This document shows, piece by piece, positions 42,641 through 55,600 of a stretch of 64,000 nt of DNA. The stretch covers positions 3,727,501 to 3,791,500 of the forward strand of contig NC_135549.1 in the NCBI RefSeq assembly GCF_964340395.1, read 5' to 3'. Within the stretch, counting starts at the first letter, position 1; every line of letters starts with the position of its first letter. The DNA is from Glandiceps talaboti (lineage: Eukaryota; Hemichordata; Enteropneusta; Spengelidae). The notes beneath the pieces were generated by a model, which was not told the DNA's origin, did not search any database, and worked only from the letters and a program-made list of their open reading frames with translations. The translations under genes were made by a program, and so were the position numbers.

Positions 42641-44130
42641 ATTTTAATCACAAGTTCTTTTTCTCGACAAATGTGTCCAAAGTAGTGGAAGTGAAGTGGC
42701 ACTCTTGTTTTGACACATCCCCTGTGATGTATTATTGCATTGGCAAAACGAGTCTATTTAAATAGTGCCTTACCATTAATAGTTACAATGTACACGGAGT
42801 ACATGGTGTATATAACTGTACACAGAAGGATGAAATTATCGTTGAATGTGAAAAAGGTTAACAAAAATTTAAAACATTTTCAATATCAAATTTTAAATCG
42901 GAATATCTTATCAAAACTTCAATAAAACAGCGACATGTTTCTCTCCAGATTGTCAGTTTTTACGTAGTTCGAGGGAACAAACAATAGTTACTAAACTGAC
43001 AAACCAGGTGACGAACTGTATTTTTTGTCTTTAATAGTAGTGAACATACTACACACACAAGCTTAGGGGGTGATACAAGAATGAAAGCAAGTACTTAGTA
43101 TACAGATGTTATGGAACGGGAATCAAAGATCACAACACATCAATCGAGTTGGGATATGAATATTAAGATATATATATGAAAGATAAACGTTCTAGATTGT
43201 GTCTACAATTGTTATTTGTTTCATTTAGAAAATGACTAAATTAGTACACCCAGCTGGCAAAAATGCTGTTCCGGTCATTGACATCATTGCAGTCATGTGA
43301 TGTAGTACATTTTAAATTGTCCGACATACGAATTCACGAGTGTATTATTTGCTTGTATTTGTTTCATTTTTAGTCGCACGAGGCTAGTACTATATCTTTC
43401 GCAATGTTTTTAATTTATCTCAAGTTATCACAAATCATGAAATTTATCTCAAGTTATCACAAATCATGAAATGTATGGGGTTGAGCAACGGATACATTAT
43501 GTGAACATCGACTTGAATATGAGATATTAGAAAGCCTTCAGTAAACGGGGGATTTGGCCATGGTGGGGTCACATTTCACAAAGCGGTTTTTGGGGGATAG
43601 GAGGGCCATATATTAGGAAATGGAATTACCGGTGGATCACATTCTACTTTGACTCATTGTATTATCTAGATTTACATTATTTTGTGATTTTTTGGTATCC
43701 CATAACTGCCACCAGTTGGAAAACCCCACTGCAAACATCCCACCACTGCCACCGTTATACCGAAATATCAGAACACGTCAGTCAATTCACTACTGACAAC
43801 CATACATAAGTGCATAAGTGGATCTCACAGGAATGAAATGTAGTGTGTCCATATGTTATAACCAACACACCTTACATGTAACTCTTGGTAGAATGTGTCC
43901 ATTTCACAATACATGCATGTGTTCATTAAATGTAATTAAAGGGTTGTTGTTGTTTTTTTCTGTTAACGCCCCCCCCCCCCGGAAAAGAATCGTATAACGA
44001 GAACTTTATATCTGCATACCCCTAATACACCATTAATGGTCAGGAGAGATTCATCACAATTATTTGCCACATGTTTACTTACACTTAGAATTATGTGAAA
44101 CACAAGTCACATTCGTACACACACTGTCAA
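42641..44130. other. Intergenic with a 29-bp tandem duplication
   Basis: No gene recognised. Contains the 29-bp duplication near 43412 and a C12 run at 43969-43980. Confidence 0.45.
43412..43471 (+). repeat. 29-bp unit, two tandem copies
   Basis: AATTTATCTCAAGTTATCAC plus nine more bases repeated with a 29-bp period and no mismatch. Confidence 0.95.
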
Positions 44131-44345
44131 GAGTTTATGAGGGGGGGGGGGGCTATATACACTGGTGCTAGGATGTGTTACATATTGTTAGAGTTTGTGA
44201 GGGGCTATATACACTGGAGTTCTGATGCGTTACATATTGGGGAGTTCAATGTCATTCCCCTTGTCAAGAGTTATGCAAGGGATTCGTCACTGGGTTTATC
44301 ATGGGGGGGAGGGCGCTATATATGCAATGGATTTGTGAATTTGCA
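44131..44345 (+). repeat. Minisatellite-like GAGTTTGTGAGGGG/CTATATACACTGG units
   Basis: Units begin at about 44131 and 44191, with a degenerate third unit near 44290-44345. The first holds a G12 run. They share GGCTATATACACTGG and GTTACATATTG. Confidence 0.75.
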
Positions 44346-46470
44346 ATGAATTACAAAAGGGGATTGTCATCAAGTTTGTGAGATGTTACTTAGGGAGCAT
44401 GGCCAAGGAATTCATGATGAGAAATATAGGGGACTTTTCGGTGAGCAGTTAGGTATAGGAGGAGTAATATATATATGGATACAACATATGCACAGGTATA
44501 CTATAGATGTTTGAGAGACATCTATTGGTATACCAAGAACAATGTCGGTGTCATGAAGACAGTATTGATACGCCTACCACTTAGAACTCTAGGCACTAAA
44601 TATCACAGTATCTTTCACTGCTGTTAATTCTATGTAACCATGGACTTTATCATTCTGATGAGGCCATGACAGATGGAAAGCTCAATGCTTAAAAACTGCT
44701 TATACGTTATGATGTACCAGTGGAAGTCATTTGACCTACAAAGCTGATGAACATTTTTGGTCACTTCATACATACTACATTCGCACAGCCTTTTGGTCTT
44801 GCCTACCTTGGGTACACAGTCTGTGGAAGTTGGTGACAATATGAGACATTTCAATGCAAAGCTGTGGCACTGTGTCATTTGGAATGAACAATGAGTAATT
44901 CCTAAACACATGCTTACATATGGCAGAATGTTGTATACCAAACACCAGAGGTGGAAATGAAATTCTGGTTTTGTCATAGAAACAGACAGGTCATACAATG
45001 TAGTATAGTTTTATCAGATTATCCAGAATTATACATATATTTTCTCAAAATAGGCTTCAACTCTACAAACAATACCACACATAATATCACAGTACTCTCC
45101 TTATTGCAAGCCTTTCTACAGCTTTTTACCATATATGGTTTCCACCACTGGTACTGAAATCTAATTACAAACTATTGGAGTGGCATCAAAGCTTTGTATT
45201 TTGAAAGCATCACTGATACTTTATGCATACAACTTGCAGATAATCTGTCAAAATATTATTGTGTAGGATGTGAAAGTTTCTGATTCAATGACAAAACAGT
45301 GATTGAATTCCCACCCTGAATGCTTGAGTCAAATACAAATTTCATTATTGTTTTTAGAGTTTCCTCTACTCAGAATGTTGTTTTATCAGTGATGAACACT
45401 TAGAACTAGCTATCAAGGTCCCTGAAGACTTTTCCTTTACATATATATATGATTAAATCATACATGTATACACATAATTACAGAACACAGTAGGATGTAA
45501 TCTGTAAGGATGTTGAGTTCTGCAAGTCATTGATTTATTATCGGTGTGTTCAGTTTGTGTCTTTGTGTATGTTGTATCATACTGTGTGGCTGGCAGTGAG
45601 TAAATTTATGTTAGTTTGATACATGTAGTGTGATATGGAGAAGACTTGTGGGTACCCTCATGCATAGCCAGTTGTAACTGTACATCACGGCTATCCGACA
45701 CCCTGATCACAGGTATCTCTAATAAATGATGATAAATGATTGTATTTCAAAACAGAGCAATCAACAGCCCAACACACAAGTTATTGTTTCAGTTATTGCG
45801 GGGAAAATCACCTTATTTATTTCACAGATATCTTTCCCTATATACCAGTTTAGAAAACACAGTGGACACATGTAGTAAATATCGGTGCACTGTTACAACC
45901 CCAATCAACAACATTATTTGTTGTAAATCCAAATAAAAATTCTCGGACTAAAAACTTTGATGAAATTATAATAAAAAAAAGAAATTAAATATACATACAT
46001 ACAACACTAATGCATGCATCCTTGGTTGCCATGGTTTCTGACATTTGACAGAAACAGCTCTAAAACAGGACTGTACATGGGAGATCAAGTCAGGTCAGAG
46101 GTCACAGTTAGCTACAGATCTAAAAATTTTGGCATAGCTCTCTTGTATCGTAGTAAATATTTTTAAAGGACAACACAGATTAAGTTACCAAAGTAAATAA
46201 AAGACTGTGAGGTTTAACAACATCTTCCACAACCTCACTTCCCTCCCTCCCCTCTGATTATACAAATTTACATGTTTCAATCTTTCCATCAAATCATGAT
46301 AAAAGTGAGATATGAAATATGTTTTTGTTTCTTATTGTCAAAAAAAACCCCTAGATACTTAAATAGGATAAAGTCTGTTAGACCTAACCAGGTGTGTCAA
46401 GCTTTATTGTTTGATGAGAAAATCTATAAACATAGATTAGGTCTCTGTAGATAAGTCTAAAATGACTTAT
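44346..46470. other. OTUD5 3' flank, possibly part of its 3' UTR
   Basis: No gene recognised. Candidate minus-strand poly(A) signals occur near 46471 and 45819, so part of this may be OTUD5 3' UTR. Confidence 0.35.
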
Positions 46471-46530
46471 TTTATTGTGTTGTTTACAGTTGGTAAAGAG
46501 TGAAGTAGATAGAAAGAGATACATTATTCA

Positions 46531-46661
46531 TTAGCTGCTGGGTCCTGGTAAATTAAAATCTCTGCCACTGGCAGATTTTTTTAGATTTTCAAAATATTCT
46601 TGTTGAGATGCAGCTAGCACTGATGCAAGGATGGCTTCATCATCGTCCCACTCTGATAAAC
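46531..46661 (-). CDS. OTUD5: OTUD5 coding exon 9 (UIM and C-terminus)
   Basis: 131 nt ending in [23 protein letters not shown] is a ubiquitin-interacting motif (acidic patch, A-x-x-x-S core) almost identical to human. A possible AATAAA lies at 46476-46471, only 55 nt past the stop, so the real poly(A) site may be farther downstream. Confidence 0.95.
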
Positions 46662-49600
46662 CTGTAGGAAACAAACAAAAGTATTCACATCAGTTTTAAT
46701 GAAAATGTTTCAAATTTTATAGAATTCAAAATGTTGTATGGTGAATGTCTTGGTATCATTGATTGTTTCACACACTGTAATATTATTGCTGGTTTCAGAC
46801 ATTGTAGCAATAACTTGACTTACAATGTATGATGTCATCTACAATAAGCCTAAATCTTTCCATAACTTTTCTTGGTCTTTTAATCTGTCTCAAAAGTTAC
46901 TCTTTTGTGATCCCTCTACACAAGAAAATATTCATTATGATCATAATTTTTTGCCATTTCAGCAGTAGAATGCTTTGTGAAAATGTTATCATGGGTATAA
47001 GAAAGACATTTGCATGTGTGTAATGGCCTATTCATAGCAAATAAAAATAGCATGCGTTTGAGCAATGGTGGTTTTCTTTATTGTGAGAACTTGTAGCTGT
47101 AAAACACTGAACATGTTTATTGTAGCATTGTTTGTTGTTTCCTTCCTATTTATACTGTTGACAGTTTATATCTGTACACTACAGCCGACAACATTTTCTA
47201 TTATTTTAACAAAAATATGTTTGCACCAACACTACTTTTCCACAAAGGCAATGGATTCACAAAAATGGGTTCAGATGATCACTGTTCCACTGTACAAATT
47301 GTCAAGGACTTACCAAAATGAGAGGGTGACAACTGTCTGACAATAGTTGAGCATTCTCCTTGTTGTAGTGCCTCTAATGCTGCTGTGCTGCTAATCTGCT
47401 GTGGTGACGCAGGCCCACATGCACCACGGGGGGACCCTGCCGGGGAGGTAGATCCTGGAGAACCAAAACTTGGGATCATGGAATTTTCTATAACCAAGAA
47501 CAGTGGAGATTTCATGAGTGCACTGAGAATCATATTCTGTCATAGTAACACTGCTTGGGAGCCTAATAGATAGGAATTCGCTAGCTGATCAAATGAGTAG
47601 AAACAACATAACACATTTAACAGCTGCACTGTAACCACTCTGACAGAACACTTTCTGTTTTCTGAAGTGAAGTAGCCTATCTACTGGTATGATTAATAAC
47701 TATGCCATGAGGAAAGGATATAATCTTACAGGCATTCTTATTTATATGCTTACTAGATTTCATTGTATATTCAGTACTTGCTACTGTGTACCCCATATAC
47801 CTACTGGTAGATATTACCCTGGTAGTTGAACATTCGGTTTTCTAAGATAGACAATAACTAAAACTATTGTCGCAACATGTTGATACAAGAGTGATAAACT
47901 ATTGAATGGATGTTGGTTTAATTATAGTCTCAATAGGGAGGCATCTCTGAAAACTACAAGTAGTTTATTTAGAATTCCATGAACTTGCAGTGCAATTGGG
48001 ACTTCCAATGTTTACACTATGTAACACAGGGTGATTAGAATCACACAACAGAGGAACCTCTACAACCACTTGTGTACTCTACCACATTGAAGACCAACAT
48101 TACAGATTTAGTTTGCATCTTTCTTGAGGTGTCTTTCTTAGTAAACTGAAGGCTGGATTACCAGTGTTGTATGTATACAGGGAAAACATTTTGGTCTAAG
48201 AAATACAAATGTGAACTGCTTTGTGTGAACCAGGCAAATTTAGCCTGTCCTAGGTGAGATTATTCACGAGAGCATAAAATCTTTAGCCTGCTAACTACCA
48301 GTAGACCAAATAGGAATGCATGTACCCAGCCAAGTAAATGTGAACATTTCTCCAGTCAGTCATCAGAACCTTGGTTCGGGTTAAAGCTACAATTTTTCTA
48401 GACCAAATATTATGAATAATTACACTTTTGTTGTGATCCTGTACATATTGTCCTTACCTGTAGTAATTGGAGGAGGACTTCCCACATTGCTATGTAAAGG
48501 AGATTGTTGTCTAGGATCATTGACTTCCCTCTCTACCGGACTGTGAGGTGGAGAACCATGGTTACTATTGCGACTAAGTGGGGAATGACCGCCATTACGA
48601 CGTTGTTGTTGTTGTTGCTGTTGTTGTTGTTGTTGGGAACACTCTCCAGAGGTAGACACAGAATCCCACCAATTACTGGATGTTGCACAGTCACTAACAC
48701 AGGTTGCACTTGCACTACAAGCCTACAAAAAGAACAAGATACATGAAAATATTGCATTTCTACTATTTTCCTTTCTAAGCACTAATGCATTCTATGATTT
48801 GACAAATATCTTTGTTAGAATGACAAGTTTTGCTTTAATTTAGCAACTGTTTGGTGATCTCACTACTAAAATAACCATGTATTTTATACAGTAATTGCAG
48901 ACATCATTTTTAGACATATTTAATTTAAAACAAAGTGATAGCAGTACTCAATCTGTTATCAACCACACTGCTACCTTTATTCAAACTACAATGTTCCTGT
49001 TTTGTTTTTTTACACCAATTTTATTCTAAGCATATAAAGTTTCTATTTATGTTCTCCTTTAGGTAGCTAGGTAAAATCTACAATCAGTCTACATTTGAAT
49101 GAGGTTCCCATCTTGACAAATGCATGAAGTGCAAATTTATGAGAAATCCTTTTTCCGTGACCTGGAGAAACACTGCATTGGACATGAATGGACAATGCAC
49201 TGTATGTTTAATATTGTCACCATTGGCTGCATAAACTTTATTCACGTCAGAAACAATTATTTGAAAATAAGTCATCCTTAAACTCAAGATTTTTGTGAAT
49301 GCCCATTAAACCATCATGCTAACACTGTCTGTGTGATATAAAATATGAAGTACATAGAAATGTTACAATAAGTGGGTCACTAAGTATCATTGCACCAGGT
49401 GTTCATTTGTACTTGTCAACAATGGCTGTGTGTACTCAATGGAACATATATCAGGTGGAGTGACAATGAATGTTTACTTGAATGTAAACATGAACACTAC
49501 AGGTTGGGGGTTTTCTTACAGATAAATTTGGATATGGGTACACATGGTTATCAGTTGTTGGTCTCTTACAATGTCTTTTCACAAAACTTGATCTGAAGAT

Positions 49601-52600
49601 GAGTTGCTCTAGAATGAGAAACGAGGTCACACTAGTTTTATTCAAGTACCTGATTCAACAAATGGATACACTGGTTGATGTGCATGCAATGTATGTTTGT
49701 AAACAGAACACAGTCAAAGTTGAACTGATTGAGGGATGACAGGTGTAGTTAGAATTTACACATTTTAAATGCTTTAGTATCATTGTGCAAACCAAATAAT
49801 AAGAGCATTAGTCGAGTGCTATCCTGGGATCGAATTTCAAGATCAATACGATGGATAGCATCTAGACTGTAAGAGCAACATAATCGGAGTTCACTTATTT
49901 GCAGTATTTCAAAGCTAGTCTATGTCTGATTCATTTTTCTATACCAGGGAATAGATCTTTTTCACATCAATTTGTACAATTTACAGTAACATGATCAAAT
50001 AGTCACCCATAGTTCTAATGTACACTAAATGCATTATTTTAAGAATATCACAATATTTCTGACTTACTGAGGTTTCTTTCCTAGCTCTTTTCTCATTATC
50101 TCGTAACCATTGTAAATAAGATTCTCTAGCAATTTGCTCCTCAATAGCTTCATTAGTGGCTTCCCAGTCTGTAGCCCTCAACTTGTCTTCTAACATAGTT
50201 TCTTCAATGTGCCATTCCTCTGACATCTTGGCTGCATCTTTCATTAGATTTTTATCAGCCAGCTGTAAGGGAAGACAATAATAGATAGGACATTCATAGT
50301 CACTCTTCATTTCTTTAAAGGGGAACACCATTCCAGGAAATAAAGGCATTTTTATAAACTATGGCTTCTGGAGAGACATTTCATGATGTTACAATACAGG
50401 TGTCACTGCACTAGGAAGTATCCAGTATATTTGTATTCAAACCAATGGTCAGATTCCAAGGTTATGACTTGTACTAACTGTAACATGTAATGCAATCTTA
50501 CCCCAGGTACAAATGAAGGCAGTCCTAACCCAACACCAATGGTGGCTTTCTGTGGGTCCACTACAGAGTTGTAATGTACGTTTCTATGGTAACTGACACG
50601 GAATGGTTCATTGTCAGTTCTATGATGGCCATGGAAGATATTGATTGGCTCTGCAACAAAACATAAAGATACACATGTCAATCTGTGACAGAAAACTAGG
50701 AGAGTTTAAGGTGCATTTATTTTATTTTCTTTTTGTAGTAAACTGTCATTTTGAGAGTTTAAGGGGGGGGGGGATACATCTTATTTCCATTTCCTTCCAG
50801 ATTAAAAGTTCACCCTTCAGAAGTATACATCAAAGGGGAAAATGATTCACCTATAACTGTTATAGTCTAGTGTATTCGTGCAATAAAATCATCTCTTCAC
50901 CCCGATTCTTGAGATTCAATGCCGTGGATACTACTACACTCATCGTATGCATCTCAAATGCAACTGTTTAATTTTGAGGGAGGACTCCATGGAAGAAATT
51001 TCTACTGTATTTTGAACTTATCATCTAAAGAAAGTGGCATTATTCCCATAAGCAGTATAACTGTATGCATATAGAATTATGTCTTACCAACTCCATAACA
51101 GTACACTTCTATTGGTCTATTATACATCTCTGATAAGGCCTGCATTTCTGGGTGGTTGCCATGACAATGGTCACTACGTTTTCGATTGATATAGGCATTG
51201 AAATCTTCAGTTACATACTGGGAGAAATAATCAGTATTTTTTACCTGCAAAGAGATAGTCAAAGTTAGTCTGTTTGTTCTCTAGAAAATCGTTGCTTCTA
51301 ACTTTATTCGATGTTTTGAAAAAATAATCACCCAATGAATTTTTATTGACAACAGTATCACCAGTCTTACACAGTCCCTGCGAAACTTGTAATCATAACA
51401 TTAACATATTAGTGTTCCCCTCACATAGTTTAAAAGATATATGTCCCATATGATATCAGATCATTTCAGTAAAACAGGTGAAACCAATCAACATTGGAAA
51501 TCACTTTATTCATACACAAAATGAGAAAATCCTGGCGAGAACCTACCAACATTTTCTGAGACAACATAGCAAATTTTTTTGACTGTTTGTAAGAAATAAG
51601 AAATATATATAACATGAAATACATTCATCTAGAAGTTTCAACAATATATGATGTGTGTTTTTGCCATTAATGAGGTAACTTACCATGTAATCCATACAGT
51701 GATTTCTGACTATGGAATGCATCTCCTGGTCACCATAAACTTGATCAGCTGGAAAGAGACATGGAAAATAGGAATTTGATGTCAGGTTGGCCTCAGCACA
51801 GAAATCTAAACAAGTTTGTACACAATGTATACCATAAATACCTACATCAAAAACCAGTGTGTCCTTTGTCAGTTACTAAAGACAACATTTCTGGCTAGGG
51901 CTCAAAATGATAAAAATATGTGTTTTATTGTGAGTCACCACGCACACAAAGAGATAGGGGAACACCAAATTCTGGTGGATCACAGGAGGTTGTTCTGAGT
52001 CAGTGGGCATGTCGAACTGGCATCTGTAGAGGACACACTCGGTGATCATCAAAGACATTCTTAATATGTACTTTTGCATTAAAATATTGTTCACATATTT
52101 TGGATTGTCTTGAATAGAGCTGAATTTGATCATCACGTCGGCTCTGCTTTCAAAAGTCCGACAACCCTTCATCTAAGTAACTGAGCTATAGGTTTTCTGC
52201 ATAAAATTTGATAAAGTACACATCCCTACAATTGCCTAGTAATATCAAATACTTGTGAAAAACATAAATTTGTCTATGAAGATTTATAATACAGACAAAT
52301 ACACAATAAAATACATGTACTTGAAGTACAACCGATATCATAATTCATTTTTATGATTACTGTACAGTAAATTATATTTCAAATGGAATTCAACATCATT
52401 ATTACAATAAACTGTTTTCCTCAGTAGTTACTAATGATAAATTCATGTAACTTCCTTTTTCACATTTAGTATAACTATTTATATACATTTGAAAGCCGAC
52501 AGACACATGCATACACATGTACACTGGAAAGAATAACATGACTCATTTTTCAGAGACAATGTCGTATTTTACAATATCTATAATATCTGTGCTACAATTT

Positions 52601-55600
52601 CTATAGGTTTGTGAGACAATCAAATCTGGTCCAAATTCAAATTTCATACAATAACATTAACATTACTTCTTGTGGGCATTCATTGGACTGCATATCAGTA
52701 TTGTCAAAGTACATGTACATTTACAATCACACCATTGTCAATATTCATGGCACGATGCTGCTACAAATACTGGAAAATCACGATTGCCATCAAGGAAAAA
52801 AAGGATTGCCTTTCAGTGTAAAAAACTGTGTTTGAGATGTGTAAATGAAAATGTATCTCAAATATTAATTCATAGCAACATATACTATTAGTATTAGCAG
52901 ATGAGGCATTCCTTTTTGTAAATAAATGTGTATATAAAGATTTGCACTACACCTACAATGTTATAATGTTCATTCCTCGACTATACCATAATGTTCATGT
53001 AATCCAAATTATTGATCACATTTAGTGAGTTTGAATGCTTTAGTACCTCCTCTATTCATTCTAGCAGAAAACACACATTCGTAGTTGGGTTATCAGTTTG
53101 TTACAAAAACATGCCATTCTTTCCAGTATATGCACAATCTAATTATGAATTTTATGAATCCAAGTCTTTGTAAATGAATGGTGATTATGTATTTAAACAA
53201 TACCAGAACATTGTCACAGTAATAAAAGTTTAAGCAATGAGGCTATTAACTTGTCATTCCATCTCTCCACACAAAAGAACACAATACCTGAGTTAGGGAA
53301 GCCATTATGACTATCCACATTCTTTGGAATGTCTATCTGCTGCCATACTGAACACGTTGAATATACAATTTCACACAACATTTTATCATTTAGTTTCTTT
53401 TAGAGACTAACAATTACAATATTGACATTGACTTTTGTACCTGAATTTTATCCGATATGTGTCATCATATACTGTGAAAATGCCAAACTTTGTATTTTCA
53501 AAAATATGGCACCTCATTTATAAGTAACACAAAAATACACTGGTAAAATCTGAATGTACACTTCAGTGTCTGATCAACCAACACATCCACTACATACAAT
53601 AATAATTCTCTTTGAAAGAATAAATATTTGGAAAATAAATGTCTGATGCAAACATTAGTTGAAAATTATATGCCTCATCTGTGACATGACTTTTAAAATT
53701 ATAACTCAATTACTATCAGTTTATTGATGTCACCTTCAATTTCCTCTCTTGAAGAATAATCAATTTGCTTTCAGCCATGAAAAAATAATGTCTGATTTTT
53801 AATGTATGTTAATAGAAATCCATGAAGTGTGACTGATGGGTTTAATTCATGAAATCTTACAGTGATAAAACATGGCTGTCTTGATAACAATTATTTACTA
53901 AGATACATGACATTTTCATGAAATTCCAAGTAAGAGTGAGTGACATGACAACAATGTGTGTTTATATCATTTGGTTCTGCTGTGTTCAATATACAATTCA
54001 AATTTTACAAAATTGCCATTACTTCCCCAATTCTTCTTTGATATTACTGGCACAGGTACCCTAATATTTTTCTTCATTCAGCCGGAAAATACTCTTGACC
54101 TAAGGGTTTGTCACTACTCATCTAGCAACTCGTAGTGGCCAAGCCACCTTAGGTCACTTATATTTTCCTTGGCTGAACTAGTATATCATGCTATTATGCT
54201 AGTAATACACCTGGGTAAAATTATTTGATAGTGCAGGTAAATTTGATTTTAATATTTAATACCTGTACAAAAACACTGTTGTATGTGCTTTTGATATGAA
54301 AATATGTATACTTTGGAATGAAAATATGTATACTTTGGAATGAGGGACAGTAGAGTAAGGTTGCTGGGCTTGTTACTAGCAAAGCTAGAAAATGTTAAAT
54401 TCAGACTTGCTGGCGATAGTGGATTGATTAAACAGTCACAACAATGTAAATTTAAACCAATCTGTTACAAAGTCCTTGACAATCACACAATTTTATACAA
54501 ATAAATTGAGTTGCCAATACAGCACACATTTCACACATGACAATAAATCATTTTTATTTGACAACTATTTTGTACTGTCCTTTCAAAACTTGCATGTATT
54601 TTCATTAGACTACTTCCTAACTCAGAGAAAACTGATTATGACAAATGTACATGCATTTCCTAATCTGGAAAATATTAGGAAGGTACGCTGACCATATTTC
54701 AATTTAATTTTTTTGAACTGTAAATGTAACGGTAGAATGACCCCAAATAACAAGTTTCATACAATCTTAATTGAAGGCAAATAAAACACACACAGTCTAC
54801 TGTGCATATAAATATTATCTGGGGAGTATTTCTAGTGGAAACAAGAAAGCATTACAATATACTTACCAACGGCTCTAAATAGACAAGCCCCATCAGGGAC
54901 CATTTTCTTGATAATAAATCCTCTTTTTTCCTCTAGCGCTTTTTCAAATCTTCTTTCCATCTATAATGAAAAGGACCACTAAATTTAAAAAGATCAATGT
55001 TAACATTTGTATATATATGTAATACAACCATATTATAACTTTTTACATCATAGGGATCTTACAGTTTCAAGGAATAGTGTTCACCAAATATCATTTTCTG
55101 ATTTTATCATGTTATATTGTGATTCAATCAAAGCATATTTCTTGTAGAACCTAGAGGGTAAATTGATGGGGAAGTATCAAGAACAGCACTCACTGAAATA
55201 CCTACAATGTATGGTATAATTATGTAGTTATATATACTATTGAAGTGTCGTTATTTTAATTGCACACAAGCCATGTTGAATGCATTCAAACAATAAATAT
55301 GGGTTTATACCCTGGTATTGCTACATCAGGACAAATTGTGTCATTGGTTCAACATACTTATAATAATATGAGTACAAATATTCAAAGTCACAATTATTGT
55401 CCCTAATTTCTCATAAAATATGCCAAAGGTATAATAATATTATTCCCTAATATATTTCTTCATAAGGATACTTGTGACCTAAGGGGTTTGTTTTGTTATA
55501 AGGCCCCATAAGTCATTTACATTTTCTTTGGCTGAATGTAGATAATATTGGTGATAACAAACCGATAATATGTAATTATCCAAAGTTCAGTCCCCATGCT

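Larger units (their letters stand above)
51749..54866 (-). other. OTUD5 intron 2
   Basis: 3.1-kb intron that holds a tRNA-like SINE head near 52115-52195 and a MITE at 54077-54177. A 22-bp tandem duplication is at 54299-54342. The rest is AT-rich and unrecognised. Confidence 0.9.
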
